Assembly (NCBI GenBank): GCA_027577595.1
Contig: JANBRJ010000034.1
Location: forward strand, 1 to 64,000
From: Coemansia sp. RSA 487
Taxonomy: Eukaryota; Kickxellomycota; Kickxellomycetes; Kickxellales; Kickxellaceae
Direction of reading: 5' to 3'
DNA: 64,000 nt
The notes under the pieces are model-generated. The model saw only the letters and a list, made by a program, of their open reading frames with translations, was not told the DNA's origin and did not search any database. Of the stretch, positions 32,279 through 41,888 are shown in pieces. How positions within the stretch are numbered: the stretch's first letter is position 1; each line of letters starts with the position of its first letter. A program made the position numbers and the translations under genes.

Positions 32279-34126
32279 ATGTTTAAGAAGCCATTTAACA
32301 CAAAGCCCCGCACCAGCCTTCGCTCGTCAAGCAGCAGAAGTATGGCGCAAGAATCGAGAAATCTGTTTCCAAATGCTTGGGATTCAGCTAACCAGCTGAA
32401 GAAGAACAGTGGCAAAAGCAAGCTAGATGAACGCCCAGCAATAGTTCCAGTACCGGATAAGCTTCAAGCAGCAAAGTTTGTTTCTCATGTTGGCGATAAA
32501 GGCGAGATATTCTACAACGAAGATAGCGAACCACTATGGCTGAGGGCTGAGGTTGCTGGTGGCGATGGCGTTATGCTGGTGCCTACTGTATACACGCAGT
32601 GGATGTTTCCGACGGTTCTTCCAGTGCTGTACACAATATCTTCTGTTGTAGAAAAGCTGCTTGGTGGTGCGGATCTGATGGTGCCCGGTTTGCTTGTTCC
32701 AGAGGATGGCCTGCCTGACCTGTCAAAGGGAACATTGGTTGCGATATGCTGTCCAGGAAACCTTGCAGCGCAGGCAATTGGGGTACTTACATTTGACACA
32801 AAAACTGTCAAAAGCGTTGCTGGAGCTAAAGGAAAAGCGGTGCTGGTGACACATACGTATAAGGACTATCTGTGGGGATCTGGATCGAAGAAGGAGCTGC
32901 CCGCGATAACACCAGACGATATTGGGTGTGACCAAACGGCAAATGATGTCCAAACCAATCCAGACGAGAACGGTACTAGCAATGATATTTCTAACAATGC
33001 AGATATCAGCAAAGACGTGCAAGAAGCGCCTGCAGAGACTACAGACGACAGCGCCTTTATCTCTCCGACCGAAATGGATGAATTGCTATTTATGACGCTT
33101 AAGCAGGTGATAGCAACCGTTCTTGATCAGGATAGCGCGTTGCTCTTGTTGCCAATACCGACATCCACGTTGTATTCTACTTATATGGTCCCCAACGCTC
33201 CTATCGGAAAAGATGTTGATATTAAAAAATCTAGCTACAAGAAGCTTACAAAGTTCCTGAAAGCAGCGGATAAGTGTGGGTTGATAAAGCTCAAGGATAT
33301 TCGTGGGGAGTCGTATGTGAAATCGCTCGGTTGGGACCACAAAGAGATTGTGCAGTACACGCCCTACAGTGTGCCTTTGGCGAGGAGTAGCACAAAGGGT
33401 AATGCTGGGCAAACAAAGGACAATATAGCCAGTACCAAAAAAGAACATTCAGAAGCGTCACAGGGTAACAAGGACAAGACAAACGATGTCATTAGCATTG
33501 TCGAGCTTTTGAAGCCCTCGCGTGCGCTTGTGCCGCTATTTGACGATATGAATGCACAAACGGAGACTGGCTTCTTTACGCGAAAGCAAGCGCGAAGCGT
33601 GCTCGAGGACTATATCAAAGACAGGGGTCTTGTCGATGCCAAAAACTCACAATTCGTCAAGCTGGATCACCGACTGTGCGATGGGCTTTTGACAAAGGAA
33701 GAGTATTCAACGGTGACCATAATTCGGCGCGACAAGCTGCATACGCGTCTTCAGGAGACGATGACTTTGTACACGCAGGTGACTGTGCCTGGAAAGGAAG
33801 CAATGCTAAAAATCGGCAACCCGCCAACTGTCGATATCGTTTGCGAGAAAAAGATGGGAAACAAGGTCGTGACACGCGTCATTGGTCTCGAAGCGTATGG
33901 TGTAGACCCAGCTGACATTGCAAAGGAGCTAAAAACAATATGCGCATCGAGTACCACGGTTGACCCTGTTCCGGGAAAGAAGAATGCGCATAGCGTGCTT
34001 GTTCAGGGCCATCAGGTGGTAGCTATCACTAAGCTTTTAGCCATGCGGTGCAAGTTGCCTCAGCAGCTTTTGACTGTTGTCGACAAGACCGGAAAGTCCA
34101 AAAAGGCCAGCAAGAGCAAAAACTAG
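32279..34126 (+). CDS. TMA64: translation initiation factor eIF2D (ligatin; yeast Tma64)
   Basis: eIF2D delivers tRNA to the ribosomal P site without GTP and helps recycle post-termination 40S subunits. The 615-residue intronless protein starts MFKKPFNTKPRTSL, like other eIF2D N-termini. A PUA-type domain (about 70-200) contains PGLLVPEDGLPDLSKGTLVA and IGVLTFDT. A linker of about 60 acidic residues is followed by helical and SWIB-like regions (about 270-500), and the C-terminal SUI1 fold (about 515-600) contains RVIGLEAYGVDPADIAKELK and VLVQGHQVVAITKLL. ATG 32279 is chosen over an upstream TTG. The length is normal. Confidence 0.9.
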   Translation: MFKKPFNTKPRTSLRSSSSRSMAQESRNLFPNAWDSANQLKKNSGKSKLDERPAIVPVPDKLQAAKFVSHVGDKGEIFYNEDSEPLWLRAEVAGGDGVMLVPTVYTQWMFPTVLPVLYTISSVVEKLLGGADLMVPGLLVPEDGLPDLSKGTLVAICCPGNLAAQAIGVLTFDTKTVKSVAGAKGKAVLVTHTYKDYLWGSGSKKELPAITPDDIGCDQTANDVQTNPDENGTSNDISNNADISKDVQEAPAETTDDSAFISPTEMDELLFMTLKQVIATVLDQDSALLLLPIPTSTLYSTYMVPNAPIGKDVDIKKSSYKKLTKFLKAADKCGLIKLKDIRGESYVKSLGWDHKEIVQYTPYSVPLARSSTKGNAGQTKDNIASTKKEHSEASQGNKDKTNDVISIVELLKPSRALVPLFDDMNAQTETGFFTRKQARSVLEDYIKDRGLVDAKNSQFVKLDHRLCDGLLTKEEYSTVTIIRRDKLHTRLQETMTLYTQVTVPGKEAMLKIGNPPTVDIVCEKKMGNKVVTRVIGLEAYGVDPADIAKELKTICASSTTVDPVPGKKNAHSVLVQGHQVVAITKLLAMRCKLPQQLLTVVDKTGKSKKASKSKN

Positions 34127-34586
34127 GCTTATTTTATGAGTTGCAATTTGTGAAAGCGCAAATGTGCAAAGTCTTTGGCTTGAATACTGTATATTTTTTT
34201 AACATGGATTCGATACAAATAGTAAATATACATCTTGTTTGGAATAATAGCAGCAGCATACCATGATTTTCTGCGTGTATTTCGTTTGCCAATGTTTGCC
34301 AAGCAGCGACAAACAGAATACCATTGTGGACACGCTTGAACAAGCACTATTTTCAGCCACCACTTGATTTTTTGACTACAAAAGTGTGTTTTGGAGCCAA
34401 GTGACATCGTGTTCAAACAAGATGCCAAGCCAAAAAAACTGGCAGAGGCGAGAAATGGACAGGACCATTATATATTCGACAGGGCGCGCACTTCAAATGA
34501 AAAAGAACCAAAAAGGGCTCTCTTTACTTTTCATTTTTTGCTAGTGCAATAACTTTTCATTATCTATAACTCATATATAAACTGAT
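34127..34586. other. intergenic, 460 bases
   Basis: AT-rich spacer. A TATATAA at 34574-34580 lies only seven bases before the ATG of the next small gene, too close to be its normal TATA box. Nothing else seen. Confidence 0.5.
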
Positions 34587-34940
34587 ATGCAAATGAAAAG
34601 TTGGATTCAGCGACTACACAAGCACACGTTTTTGCTACCCTGGCGGGATTCTCGACAGAAGGTAGAGCATGCGTGTGTGCCAGAGGCGCCAGAACTTAGT
34701 TACGGGCCAAGTCCAAGCGACGTGCGAGTCGTGTATGTGGGAAAAAACAGTTCACCAAATGCATATACTTCATACAGCGGCAACTGCGATGAGACCCTGC
34801 ATCCGATAGTCGGGGAAAACTTTGTTCCTTATCTGGACGACTGCGACGAGGAGGAGATGGCTGCTCATATTGCAGCTTCTCGGCGTTATAAATCACTTCG
34901 ACGTGGCCTACAAGGAATGAACAGCTTGCTGTCGCGCTAG
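34587..34940 (+). CDS. hypothetical protein, 117 residues
   Basis: The ATG-started frame codes for a small soluble protein with a basic N-terminus (MKSWIQRLHKH), a middle with YGPSPSDVRVVYVGKNSS, an acidic patch LDDCDEEEMAAH and a basic C-terminal helix ASRRYKSLRRGL. Composition and codon use look coding. No signal peptide or membrane segment is visible, and I do not recognise a family. It stands alone between eIF2D and the MFS transporter gene. Confidence 0.5.
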   Translation: MQMKSWIQRLHKHTFLLPWRDSRQKVEHACVPEAPELSYGPSPSDVRVVYVGKNSSPNAYTSYSGNCDETLHPIVGENFVPYLDDCDEEEMAAHIAASRRYKSLRRGLQGMNSLLSR

Positions 34941-35852
34941 TAAATATTTCATCGTTTTTCCGTTTCTCAGAGAAATGGAAACAAAATCCGAAATCCGAAG
35001 TATAGCTGAAATAAGAAACGGAGAAATGTTTCTCCGTAATTAACGATGTAGCAAATAAGCATGGGGAAAGCAGATTGTGTGGGTTATTTTTATTTGTTCT
35101 CGTTTAATATTTTTTCCGGTGGGCCCAGATCGAAGAAGCCCGCGCGACCCGTGTCAAAGCCATATCGCCCATTCTTGAAGTGTCCTTCTCCACATTTTAT
35201 TGCCTTTATTGAAAATACAGTGCTTTAAGGAATAGATATTTCCGTATATGTCCGATAGGGGTAGTGTCAGGAGACGATGACGGCTTTTCGCCTGGTCAGG
35301 ATGTTGTAATTTACGTCAAAAATGTCACTGAAGAGCAAGCAACAACTATTGTGGAAGAATATTTCGGAGATGATATTGCATTAGGTTGCAAGATAAAAAA
35401 GAGCAGGGCTACAAACTCTTGCATTTGCCGGAACGAGCGAGTGAGAACATCCGCCATGATAGTATATTGCCAATCTGTGGCAAAAGGAATAAAGAGAGGC
35501 CAGAAAGAGGATCTCGGGGTTGAGCGCTCTGGAACAACAGCCCCCAGCGAGGAATGAGGAAGGAAGCATTGGATGGGGGCAAAACTTTTTCTCTCCTCTT
35601 CTTGCCGACATCCAACCACAGTATATAAATACTCGAAATGTCGTCGTCTAGCGATGGAAGAGAGGACTGGTTATCCATCCATCTGTTCCTGTTGCTAGTG
35701 TAACATCTCTTACCACAAAGCAGCACTTATTTCTGTAGCTAGCTCTTTTTTTTTTTTTAATTCGTCAGCCACCTTTTTCAACATCTCTGCATATATGTGA
35801 TACCTTCTCCATCAATATTGTTTTGTTCAGATTCATCCCAAAAACAACCATA
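34941..35852. other. intergenic, 0.9 kb, with foldback and doubtful frame
   Basis: Contains a small foldback near 34950-35048 and an open frame at about 35264-35557 that lacks an ATG start but reads DVVIYVKNVTEEQATTIVEE. That frame could be a decayed gene or a missed exon; support is weak. The right end is the leader of the MFS gene, with a T-tract at about 35747-35758 and a TTGTTCAG sequence that may be a leader-intron acceptor. Confidence 0.45.
34950..35048. repeat. small foldback with a nested perfect hairpin
   Basis: CATCGTT at 34950-34956 is mirrored by AACGATG at 35042-35048, and the sequence between is partly self-complementary (CCGTTTCTC against GAGAAACGG-like segments). Inside, CGGAGAAA-TG-TTTCTCCG at 35019-35036 is a perfect 8-bp hairpin. 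It sits just after the stop of the 117-residue gene, so it may shape that transcript's 3' end, or it may be a tiny foldback repeat. Confidence 0.5.
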
Positions 35853-37358
35853 ATGGCAGATAAACCAAGCGACAAGGAATCAGAGTCCGTGCACGAAAGC
35901 AGAATATCGCATAGTTCGACAAGCCACAGCGCCTCTGTATTGCAGCAGTCAAACATTACCAAAGATGCCACTGACACAAGTTCGGTCGAGTCTGAGCTGC
36001 CATATTCACCGTTTTCGACCAAAACCAAGGTGATGATTGTGGTCATTACCGCACTTGCTGGTCTTGTCAGTCCACTTTCAGCAAACATGTACTATCCTAG
36101 CATCCAAGTCGTGAGGGACGACCTCCACACGACCCAGTCGGCAGTTACGTGGACCGTTACCGCATTTGTGCTTGGAATGGCTGTTTTTCCGTTAATGTGG
36201 AGCAATTTGTCAGACAGATACGGTAGAAAGATTGTGTACATAATATCGATGCTTGTATTTACATGCGGAAGCATTGGTTGTGCGCTATCGAAGAGCCTGG
36301 TCGCGCTTATCATTTCGCGAATCATTCAAGCAGCAGGATCGTCAGCGGTACAAAGCTCCGGCGCGGGCACGATATCGGATATTTACCCACGCGAACAACG
36401 TGGTACAGCGCTGGGGATATACTATCTCGGCCCTCTGCTTGGGCCGTGCATTGGCCCGCTTATTGGAGGGTACATTGGCCAGGATGTGGGCTGGCGTTGG
36501 GTGTTTTGGGTACTCACAATCTGGGGAGGTGTGATGATGCTACTTGCCATATTTGTTTTGCCAGAGACGCATCGCAGGATTGTTGCCAAAAAGCACAGAA
36601 TTCAGCAAGTAAATATCCCGCCGAAACTCAGTCTGAGGAAGAACAATCCGCTACTAGACCTTACAACTGCCAGATACCCAGCCGTGGCACTTACGCTTTT
36701 CCACTTCGCCATGCTGTTCGGCACGTACTTTACCAACTCTACCGGCCAGCCGCTCGCATATGAGAATGTCTACGACCTGTCGCAAGGCACATCTGGCCTG
36801 TGTTTCCTGGCGTCGGGCTTTGGATGCATTGTCGGATCTACATGCGGAGGACGAGTAACCGATTTATTGCTTGTGAGAAAAAAGCGCATCCTTATTGAAA
36901 AAGCAAAGCAAAATCAAGAAGAGGAGGCAATATCCATCGAGGTTGATGTGCCAGCAGAGGCGCGCTTAGAGGCTGTGTGGGTGGGGACAATGCTGTTTAT
37001 TATCGGTATAGTCATCTGTGGATGGCTTATCGACAAGCATCTGTCGTTGGCTGGTGTTCTTGTGATGCAGTTTTGCATTGGCTCTGGGATGTCCTTTACG
37101 TTCCAAAATCTTGGCAGCTATCTGATTGATGTATTTCCAACACAGTCAGCACGGATAACGGGTGTCCAAAACTTTTGGCGCAGCATCTGGGGTGCAGTTA
37201 TTGTGCAAGTGTTTCCAACAATGCTGGAAAACGTTGGCTGGGGCTGGTCGTATACTATAATGTTTTTCCTGACCATTCTTTCGTTTGCCGGCATAATGGT
37301 TGTGGTATTTAAGGGCACTGCTCTCCGCGCAAAGTACGGGCCACCCACCACAATTTAG
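35853..37358 (+). CDS. MFS drug:proton antiporter of the DHA1 type
   Basis: The 501-residue protein has a hydrophilic Ser-rich N-terminus (1-55) and 12 predicted membrane helices from about residue 58 onward. Motif A appears as NLSDRYGRKIVY between helices 2 and 3. The antiporter motif C-like GIYYLGPLLGPCIGPLIGGY lies in helix 5, followed by WRWVFWVLTIWGG. A charged loop of about 60 residues lies between helices 6 and 7. This matches the fungal DHA1 multidrug/polyamine family (QDR, TPO), acting at the plasma membrane. Substrate cannot be told. ATG 35853 is chosen; the in-frame upstream codon is TTG. Convergent with the isocitrate dehydrogenase gene. Confidence 0.88.
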   Translation: MADKPSDKESESVHESRISHSSTSHSASVLQQSNITKDATDTSSVESELPYSPFSTKTKVMIVVITALAGLVSPLSANMYYPSIQVVRDDLHTTQSAVTWTVTAFVLGMAVFPLMWSNLSDRYGRKIVYIISMLVFTCGSIGCALSKSLVALIISRIIQAAGSSAVQSSGAGTISDIYPREQRGTALGIYYLGPLLGPCIGPLIGGYIGQDVGWRWVFWVLTIWGGVMMLLAIFVLPETHRRIVAKKHRIQQVNIPPKLSLRKNNPLLDLTTARYPAVALTLFHFAMLFGTYFTNSTGQPLAYENVYDLSQGTSGLCFLASGFGCIVGSTCGGRVTDLLLVRKKRILIEKAKQNQEEEAISIEVDVPAEARLEAVWVGTMLFIIGIVICGWLIDKHLSLAGVLVMQFCIGSGMSFTFQNLGSYLIDVFPTQSARITGVQNFWRSIWGAVIVQVFPTMLENVGWGWSYTIMFFLTILSFAGIMVVVFKGTALRAKYGPPTTI

Positions 37359-37494
37359 CATATATTCATGTACAAAGATATTAGAAAATAGTATTTGCAT
37401 TTTCTCTTCACTACAGCACTTTCATGCGAATAAACTTTCTGTCACCAATATAGAGTAAAAAAGAAGAAAAAGAGATGAGGTGAGATGCTTGTGT

Positions 37495-38757
37495 TTAGCT
37501 GGAAGCAGCCTGAAGTTTGGCAAGGCGGCGAGAGACTTCAGCAATGTACTCATCGGTGGTGACAAAAGTTTCGGGACCAGCGCTGTTGCCGTGGATGGAA
37601 ATGGCCAGATCCTTGGTCATGACACCGCTCTTGACCGACTCGATGCAAGCTGTTTCGAGATTCTGTGCAAACCTTTCAAGCTCTGGCGTTCCATCAAGTT
37701 GGGCACGGTGAATGAGGCCGCGTGTCCAGGCATAGATCGATGCGATCGGGTTTGTCGAGGTGGACTTTCCCTGCTGGTGCTGGCGGAAGTGGCGGGTAAC
37801 GGTTCCGTGTGCTGCCTCGGACTCGTACACAAATTCGCCAGGGCTGCTTCCCTTTGCAACGAGAACAGACGACATGAGCGCAAGCGAGCCGCAGCCCTGA
37901 GCAACGAGGTCGGAAATGATGTCGCCAAGCATGTTTCCAAGGGCAAGGATCAGGCCGCCTTCCATTTTGACAAGCTGGGCAACCATGTCATCAACCAGGC
38001 GGTGCTCGTACCATATGCCGCGCTTCTCAAACTCGCTCTTGTACTCGGACTCGTAAAGCTCGATAAATATCTTGTCCCAGTAGGCGTCGTACGTCGAAAT
38101 GACTGTTGACTTTGTGCCCAGGTAGAGCGGCATCTTGCGGTCAATGGCCATCTTGAAACAGGCGTGGGCAAACGCGGTTATCGACTCCCGCGTGTTGAAC
38201 ATGCCCAGACCGACACCAGGCCCCTTGAAGTCGTAGACGGTCTTGCGCATCGACGCTTCGCTGGCGCCTTCGGGGGTGAAGGAAACCTCGTACTTGCCTG
38301 GGCCGTCAACCTCAAAGTCGGTGGACTTGTACTGGTCGCCAAACGCATGGCGGGCGATAATGATAGGCTTCTTCCACGCAGGTATGAAGCGAGGCACATT
38401 GTCGATGAAGATGGGTTCGCGGAAAACGGTGCCGTTGAGCGCGTTGCGGATGGTGCCGTTGGGCGACTTCCACTTTTGCTTCAGGTTAAACTCCTTGACA
38501 CGAGCACTGTCAGGAGTAATGGTGGCACACTTGATGCCGACCTTGTACTTTTTGATGGCCTCTGCGGCATCAAGGGTGACCTTGTCGTCCGTCTTGTCGC
38601 GGTTCTCCATGCCCAGGTCGTAGTATTTGATGTCAATGTCCAGATAGGGCAGAATCAACTTATCCTTGATCCGCTGCCAGATAATGCGGGTCATCTCGTC
38701 GCCATCGAGATCAACGACGGGATTCTTCACGGAAATCTTTGTAGCGTCTGCACTCAT
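37495..38757 (-). CDS. IDP: NADP-dependent isocitrate dehydrogenase, atypical metal-site loop
   Basis: The enzyme oxidises isocitrate to 2-oxoglutarate, producing NADPH. The 420-residue protein starts MSADATKISVKNPVVDLDGD, with no mitochondrial presequence and no C-terminal SKL, so it is probably cytosolic. Conserved parts are KCATITPDSARVKEF, SPNGTIRN, GDQYKSTDF (catalytic Tyr), LYLGTKSTV (catalytic Lys), YEHRLVDDMVAQ and the NADP-binding AAHGTVTRHFR. The loop normally reading GGFxWACKNYDGDVQSD is here GGLILALGNMLGDIISD (267-283). The two metal-ligand Asp (D279, D283) are kept, but the K-x-Y-D side chains are gone, and the result resembles the NLFGDILSD-type motif of the NAD-IDH/isopropylmalate branch. 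Activity or specificity may be altered. The start is ATG 38757. Confidence 0.88.
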   Translation of the reverse strand: MSADATKISVKNPVVDLDGDEMTRIIWQRIKDKLILPYLDIDIKYYDLGMENRDKTDDKVTLDAAEAIKKYKVGIKCATITPDSARVKEFNLKQKWKSPNGTIRNALNGTVFREPIFIDNVPRFIPAWKKPIIIARHAFGDQYKSTDFEVDGPGKYEVSFTPEGASEASMRKTVYDFKGPGVGLGMFNTRESITAFAHACFKMAIDRKMPLYLGTKSTVISTYDAYWDKIFIELYESEYKSEFEKRGIWYEHRLVDDMVAQLVKMEGGLILALGNMLGDIISDLVAQGCGSLALMSSVLVAKGSSPGEFVYESEAAHGTVTRHFRQHQQGKSTSTNPIASIYAWTRGLIHRAQLDGTPELERFAQNLETACIESVKSGVMTKDLAISIHGNSAGPETFVTTDEYIAEVSRRLAKLQAASS

Positions 38758-40247
38758 TGTAGAATGAAGATAAAAAGGGGAGACACAGCCAAAGAAAAAA
38801 AGCACAAGACTTGCAAACAGATGTCAGTAAAGGGTGGCAACAAAGTAAATTGTAGATAAAAGAAAGGTAAGGAAAGGAAAGGAAAGAGCGGATCGTCTGG
38901 TAGCACTTTTTATACCAGCAGATGTTTGTCGGAATAATGCGGAGCAAGTGTTTGCATGCGTGAGAACCAATGCAACAGATAAGCAGGCAGATACACCAAG
39001 CCTACATCTTTTCTTTCGTTTGATACACCTTTGTATTAGCAGACATGACCTTTGGTCTGGATGATAATGGAAAATCGGTGTTCTGTGATTGCTTATCAGC
39101 CATGCTTATCGGCTATGGATCACCACAATCAGATGCTTTCCATTGAGCATACAGCTATTGTACTGAAAAGGGCAATGTATCTCTCTTTTTATGGATGCTG
39201 GGCAGATACTTACAAAAACGCAGTACACTTGTAGCAGTATTGGCTTTGGCAATACGTGCGGCGCTAGAAAGGCCGTAGCCAGAAGCAGCGGGGATGCGTG
39301 CGACACGACCAAAGGCGGCAAACATACTGGTGTCTCACTACATTTTAGCAGCGGCCATTTACATTGTCAAAATGTTGTTTCTTAGTATCAGCGTTTCATG
39401 TGCTAGCTTTTCGCATCCTACTGGATCCGATGCTTTTGGATTCAGCAAGGCGATTGCAGCAAAAGTTCAAAAGCTATCCAGAACCAAGCTGCGCACACGG
39501 CCTCTTGAGGAAAATGACAGCATACATACAGTATTATATAGAACAAGTTTCGAGATGAGAGAAAAAGGTAGGACGAGAAGAGAGAAGGAGAGAAAGAGAA
39601 AGAGAAAGAGAAAGAAGCAAGGCAAAATATATTTAGACCAAACGCCGTAAAATAGGAGGTTTCTGTTATCTTTGGCCATAGGATAGGGGGACGACGGAGA
39701 CAGGATAAAATGAAGGTAGGAGTGGATTTTTTGCCGTTCTTTTATTTACCGCCGAATGCAAGCCCGATCAGCAGCATTTGTGACTAACACTTTCGCGATA
39801 GATAATCGATCGTGCGACATTGGTAAATGGCCAAAGTTATCCGAGAATATCGCTGCCACATATGCCAGAGGGTTAGCATTGCACACTATAGTAGATATAC
39901 CAAAGGACATGAACAACTAAACTACTGGGTATAACCAGCGCATTAGAGGCGAAGGTATCGCTTTGCCGAAAATACTAGAATGTGTTGGGCACAGTGCGGG
40001 GGCAAGGGTAGTCGGTGGTCGGCAGTTGCCTCAGAACAACTCCCCCAGGTGATACCCAGGATATTGGCTGTGATATTAAGTAATTGAAACTACACGTGTA
40101 TTCGTGGGGGAGGAGGTTTGAGGAATTATCGACGAGTAAATGCTTCTTTAAATACGAGCGTGTATCCCTCTCGTGGTGATTTCTGGATACATAAATCTGT
40201 GCTTTCCATCGCCTACAGTTTTCACTTGAAAAGTAAAAGTATACACT
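38758..40247. other. divergent intergenic region, 1.5 kb
   Basis: Holds the promoter of the isocitrate dehydrogenase gene, including purine-rich GGAAA repeats near 38863-38886, and that of the His-rich protein gene. A frame beginning ATGTTGTTTCTTAG at 39372 has a leader-like start but runs into the GA microsatellite, so I do not call it. No RNA gene seen. Confidence 0.5.
39574..39618. repeat. GA-rich microsatellite (GAGAAA/GAAAGA units)
   Basis: A purine run of about 45 bases with tandem GAGAAA-type units in intergenic DNA. Length-variable low-complexity sequence with no evident function. Confidence 0.7.
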
Positions 40248-40760
40248 ATGCCGCCCGTACATACTATTCGTTTCAAGCTTGGATGCAAGTCCGTTATTTT
40301 AAGACATACTGTCGAGAATAGCAACGGCTATCATTATTATTATCGCTGGGACAGCAGCACACAGCGTCCCAGTGGAGTCGGGCTTCTGGAACGCGTAGAT
40401 AGCAATGGAGGACTTGATACGCCGCATCACTGCTGCCACAAAAAGAAGCACCGTCATCACCACCACCATCTTGACTACCGAGGATCCAGCCCGCTTCCAT
40501 CGACTTATGACGTCTTGCCAAGGAGGCACTTGAGCCAGCACTCTGAAATGAACATGGTGGATTTTGCGGTCACCGAGATCGCATGTCTTGTACTGTCGCT
40601 CGCACTTGCGTTAACGTTTCTGTTTATCGGATGTAGGATCCGCGGCCTGAAGACCAGCACTGGCGAGAAAGGTTGTTTAGCCGAGGATTGCCAGTTCGAC
40701 GTTCCAGATGACGTTGAAGATTGCCCAGAATCAAATATTCCACTTTTGCAAAAGTTTTAG
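40248..40760 (+). CDS. His-rich single-pass membrane protein, 170 residues
   Basis: No family recognised. The ATG-started frame has a soluble first half containing HHCCHKKKHRHHHHH (about 61-75), a possible metal-binding stretch. One strong membrane helix follows (about 110-132, ACLVLSLALALTFLFIGC), then a short acidic tail (EDCQFDVPDDVEDCPES). No signal peptide. A tail of about 38 residues on the far side suggests a type II or III single-pass topology. Its stop lies only 24 bases from the stop of the convergent glutathione-transferase gene. Metal binding is a guess from composition. Confidence 0.6.
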   Translation: MPPVHTIRFKLGCKSVILRHTVENSNGYHYYYRWDSSTQRPSGVGLLERVDSNGGLDTPHHCCHKKKHRHHHHHLDYRGSSPLPSTYDVLPRRHLSQHSEMNMVDFAVTEIACLVLSLALALTFLFIGCRIRGLKTSTGEKGCLAEDCQFDVPDDVEDCPESNIPLLQKF

Positions 40761-40784
40761 AAACAAACAATTTATTATAATAAG

Positions 40785-41888
40785 TCAGTAAGGACGAGAT
40801 GTCGGCTTGATCGATGGTGTATCGAGGTCAGGTCCATTGTTAAGCGGAACGACTTGGAAGGGGTTAATCTGGGTATGGCTCATATAATAGTGCTTCTTTA
40901 TGTGCTCCATATTCACCGTGTGTTTAACTCCTGGCAGCTGGTAAAACTCACGGGTCCAGCGCAGAATGTTGGGATATCCGGTAGCTATCTGTTTGAGGTT
41001 GCACTTGAAATGGCCATGGTACACCGGATCAAAACGAACAATGGTCGTGAAGAGCCTAATGTCTGCCTCTGTCAAGCGTGCTCCCAGCAAGAACTCGTTC
41101 TCTGACAGGATTTTCTCGATGCGCTCAAGAGACTGAAACAGCGGGCCGCAATGCTTCTCGTACGCATTCTGGGTGCTAGCAAAGCCTGACTTGTACACAC
41201 CGTTGTTGACAGTATCATAGATCCATTCGTTGATCTCATCGATCTTTTCGCGGAGGTCCTCTGGATAAAAGGTGATGCCACGGTACTCTGGCTGAACAAA
41301 CGCGTCAAAGGCGGTGTTGAACATACGGATAATCTCGGAGCTCTCGTTGCTGACAATGGTGTTTTTCTTTTTGTCCCACAGAACGGGAACGGTAAAACGA
41401 GCCGAATACCCGGGTTCGGCTTTGAAGTAGACCTCGCGGATGTACTTTGCGCCATTAACAGCATCCAGTGTTGCTCCTGGAACGTCATCCGGAGAAGCAA
41501 ACTCCCAGCCGTTCGGTCCAAGCAAGTAATGAACAACTGAAATGCTTATCACGTCTTCAAGCCCCTTCAAGCTACGCACAATAAGCGTACGGTGCGCCCA
41601 GGGACAAGCATAACTGACGTAGAGATGGTAGCGTCCAGCCTCTGCAGGAAACTCTGCGTTGGGACTTGCTTCAACAGAGCTTCGGAAACTCGACACTTGA
41701 CGATGGAACTCGCCATCCTTGGAATGCCACTTTGTGATATCGGCTGGCTGCTTTTCAGTGGTAGTAGTAGTAGCAGTAGACATGGTTGCGATCTGAGGTA
41801 TTCTATTCTTCAAAGATTGAAAAAGCCTAATGGTGGTGGAGTACTGCAAAGTGCGATGTCTGAAAATAGAGAATAGTGGACAAGACAT
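40785..41888 (-). CDS. ECM4: glutathionyl-hydroquinone reductase (xi-class GST, Ecm4/Gto type)
   Basis: These enzymes remove glutathione from glutathionyl-hydroquinones using a catalytic cysteine. The ATG 41888 form has 367 residues: thioredoxin-fold half with YVSYACPWAHRTLIV (catalytic C95), then VPVLWDKKKNTIVSNESSEI (glutathione-binding Glu-Ser region), and an all-helical half with FLLGARLTEADIRLFTTIVRFD and NMEHIKKHYY, all typical of the xi class. Residues 1-35 are Arg-rich without acidic residues and resemble a mitochondrial presequence. A second in-frame ATG at 41783 starts a 332-residue cytosolic form (MSTATTTTTEKQ). Both could be made by alternative starts. Confidence 0.88.
   Translation of the reverse strand: MSCPLFSIFRHRTLQYSTTIRLFQSLKNRIPQIATMSTATTTTTEKQPADITKWHSKDGEFHRQVSSFRSSVEASPNAEFPAEAGRYHLYVSYACPWAHRTLIVRSLKGLEDVISISVVHYLLGPNGWEFASPDDVPGATLDAVNGAKYIREVYFKAEPGYSARFTVPVLWDKKKNTIVSNESSEIIRMFNTAFDAFVQPEYRGITFYPEDLREKIDEINEWIYDTVNNGVYKSGFASTQNAYEKHCGPLFQSLERIEKILSENEFLLGARLTEADIRLFTTIVRFDPVYHGHFKCNLKQIATGYPNILRWTREFYQLPGVKHTVNMEHIKKHYYMSHTQINPFQVVPLNNGPDLDTPSIKPTSRPY

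Noticed and set aside
37480-38859. Two plus-strand frames of 209 and 231 codons antisense to isocitrate dehydrogenase
   Set aside because: Exact antisense shadows of a strongly conserved enzyme gene; no independent start context or homology.
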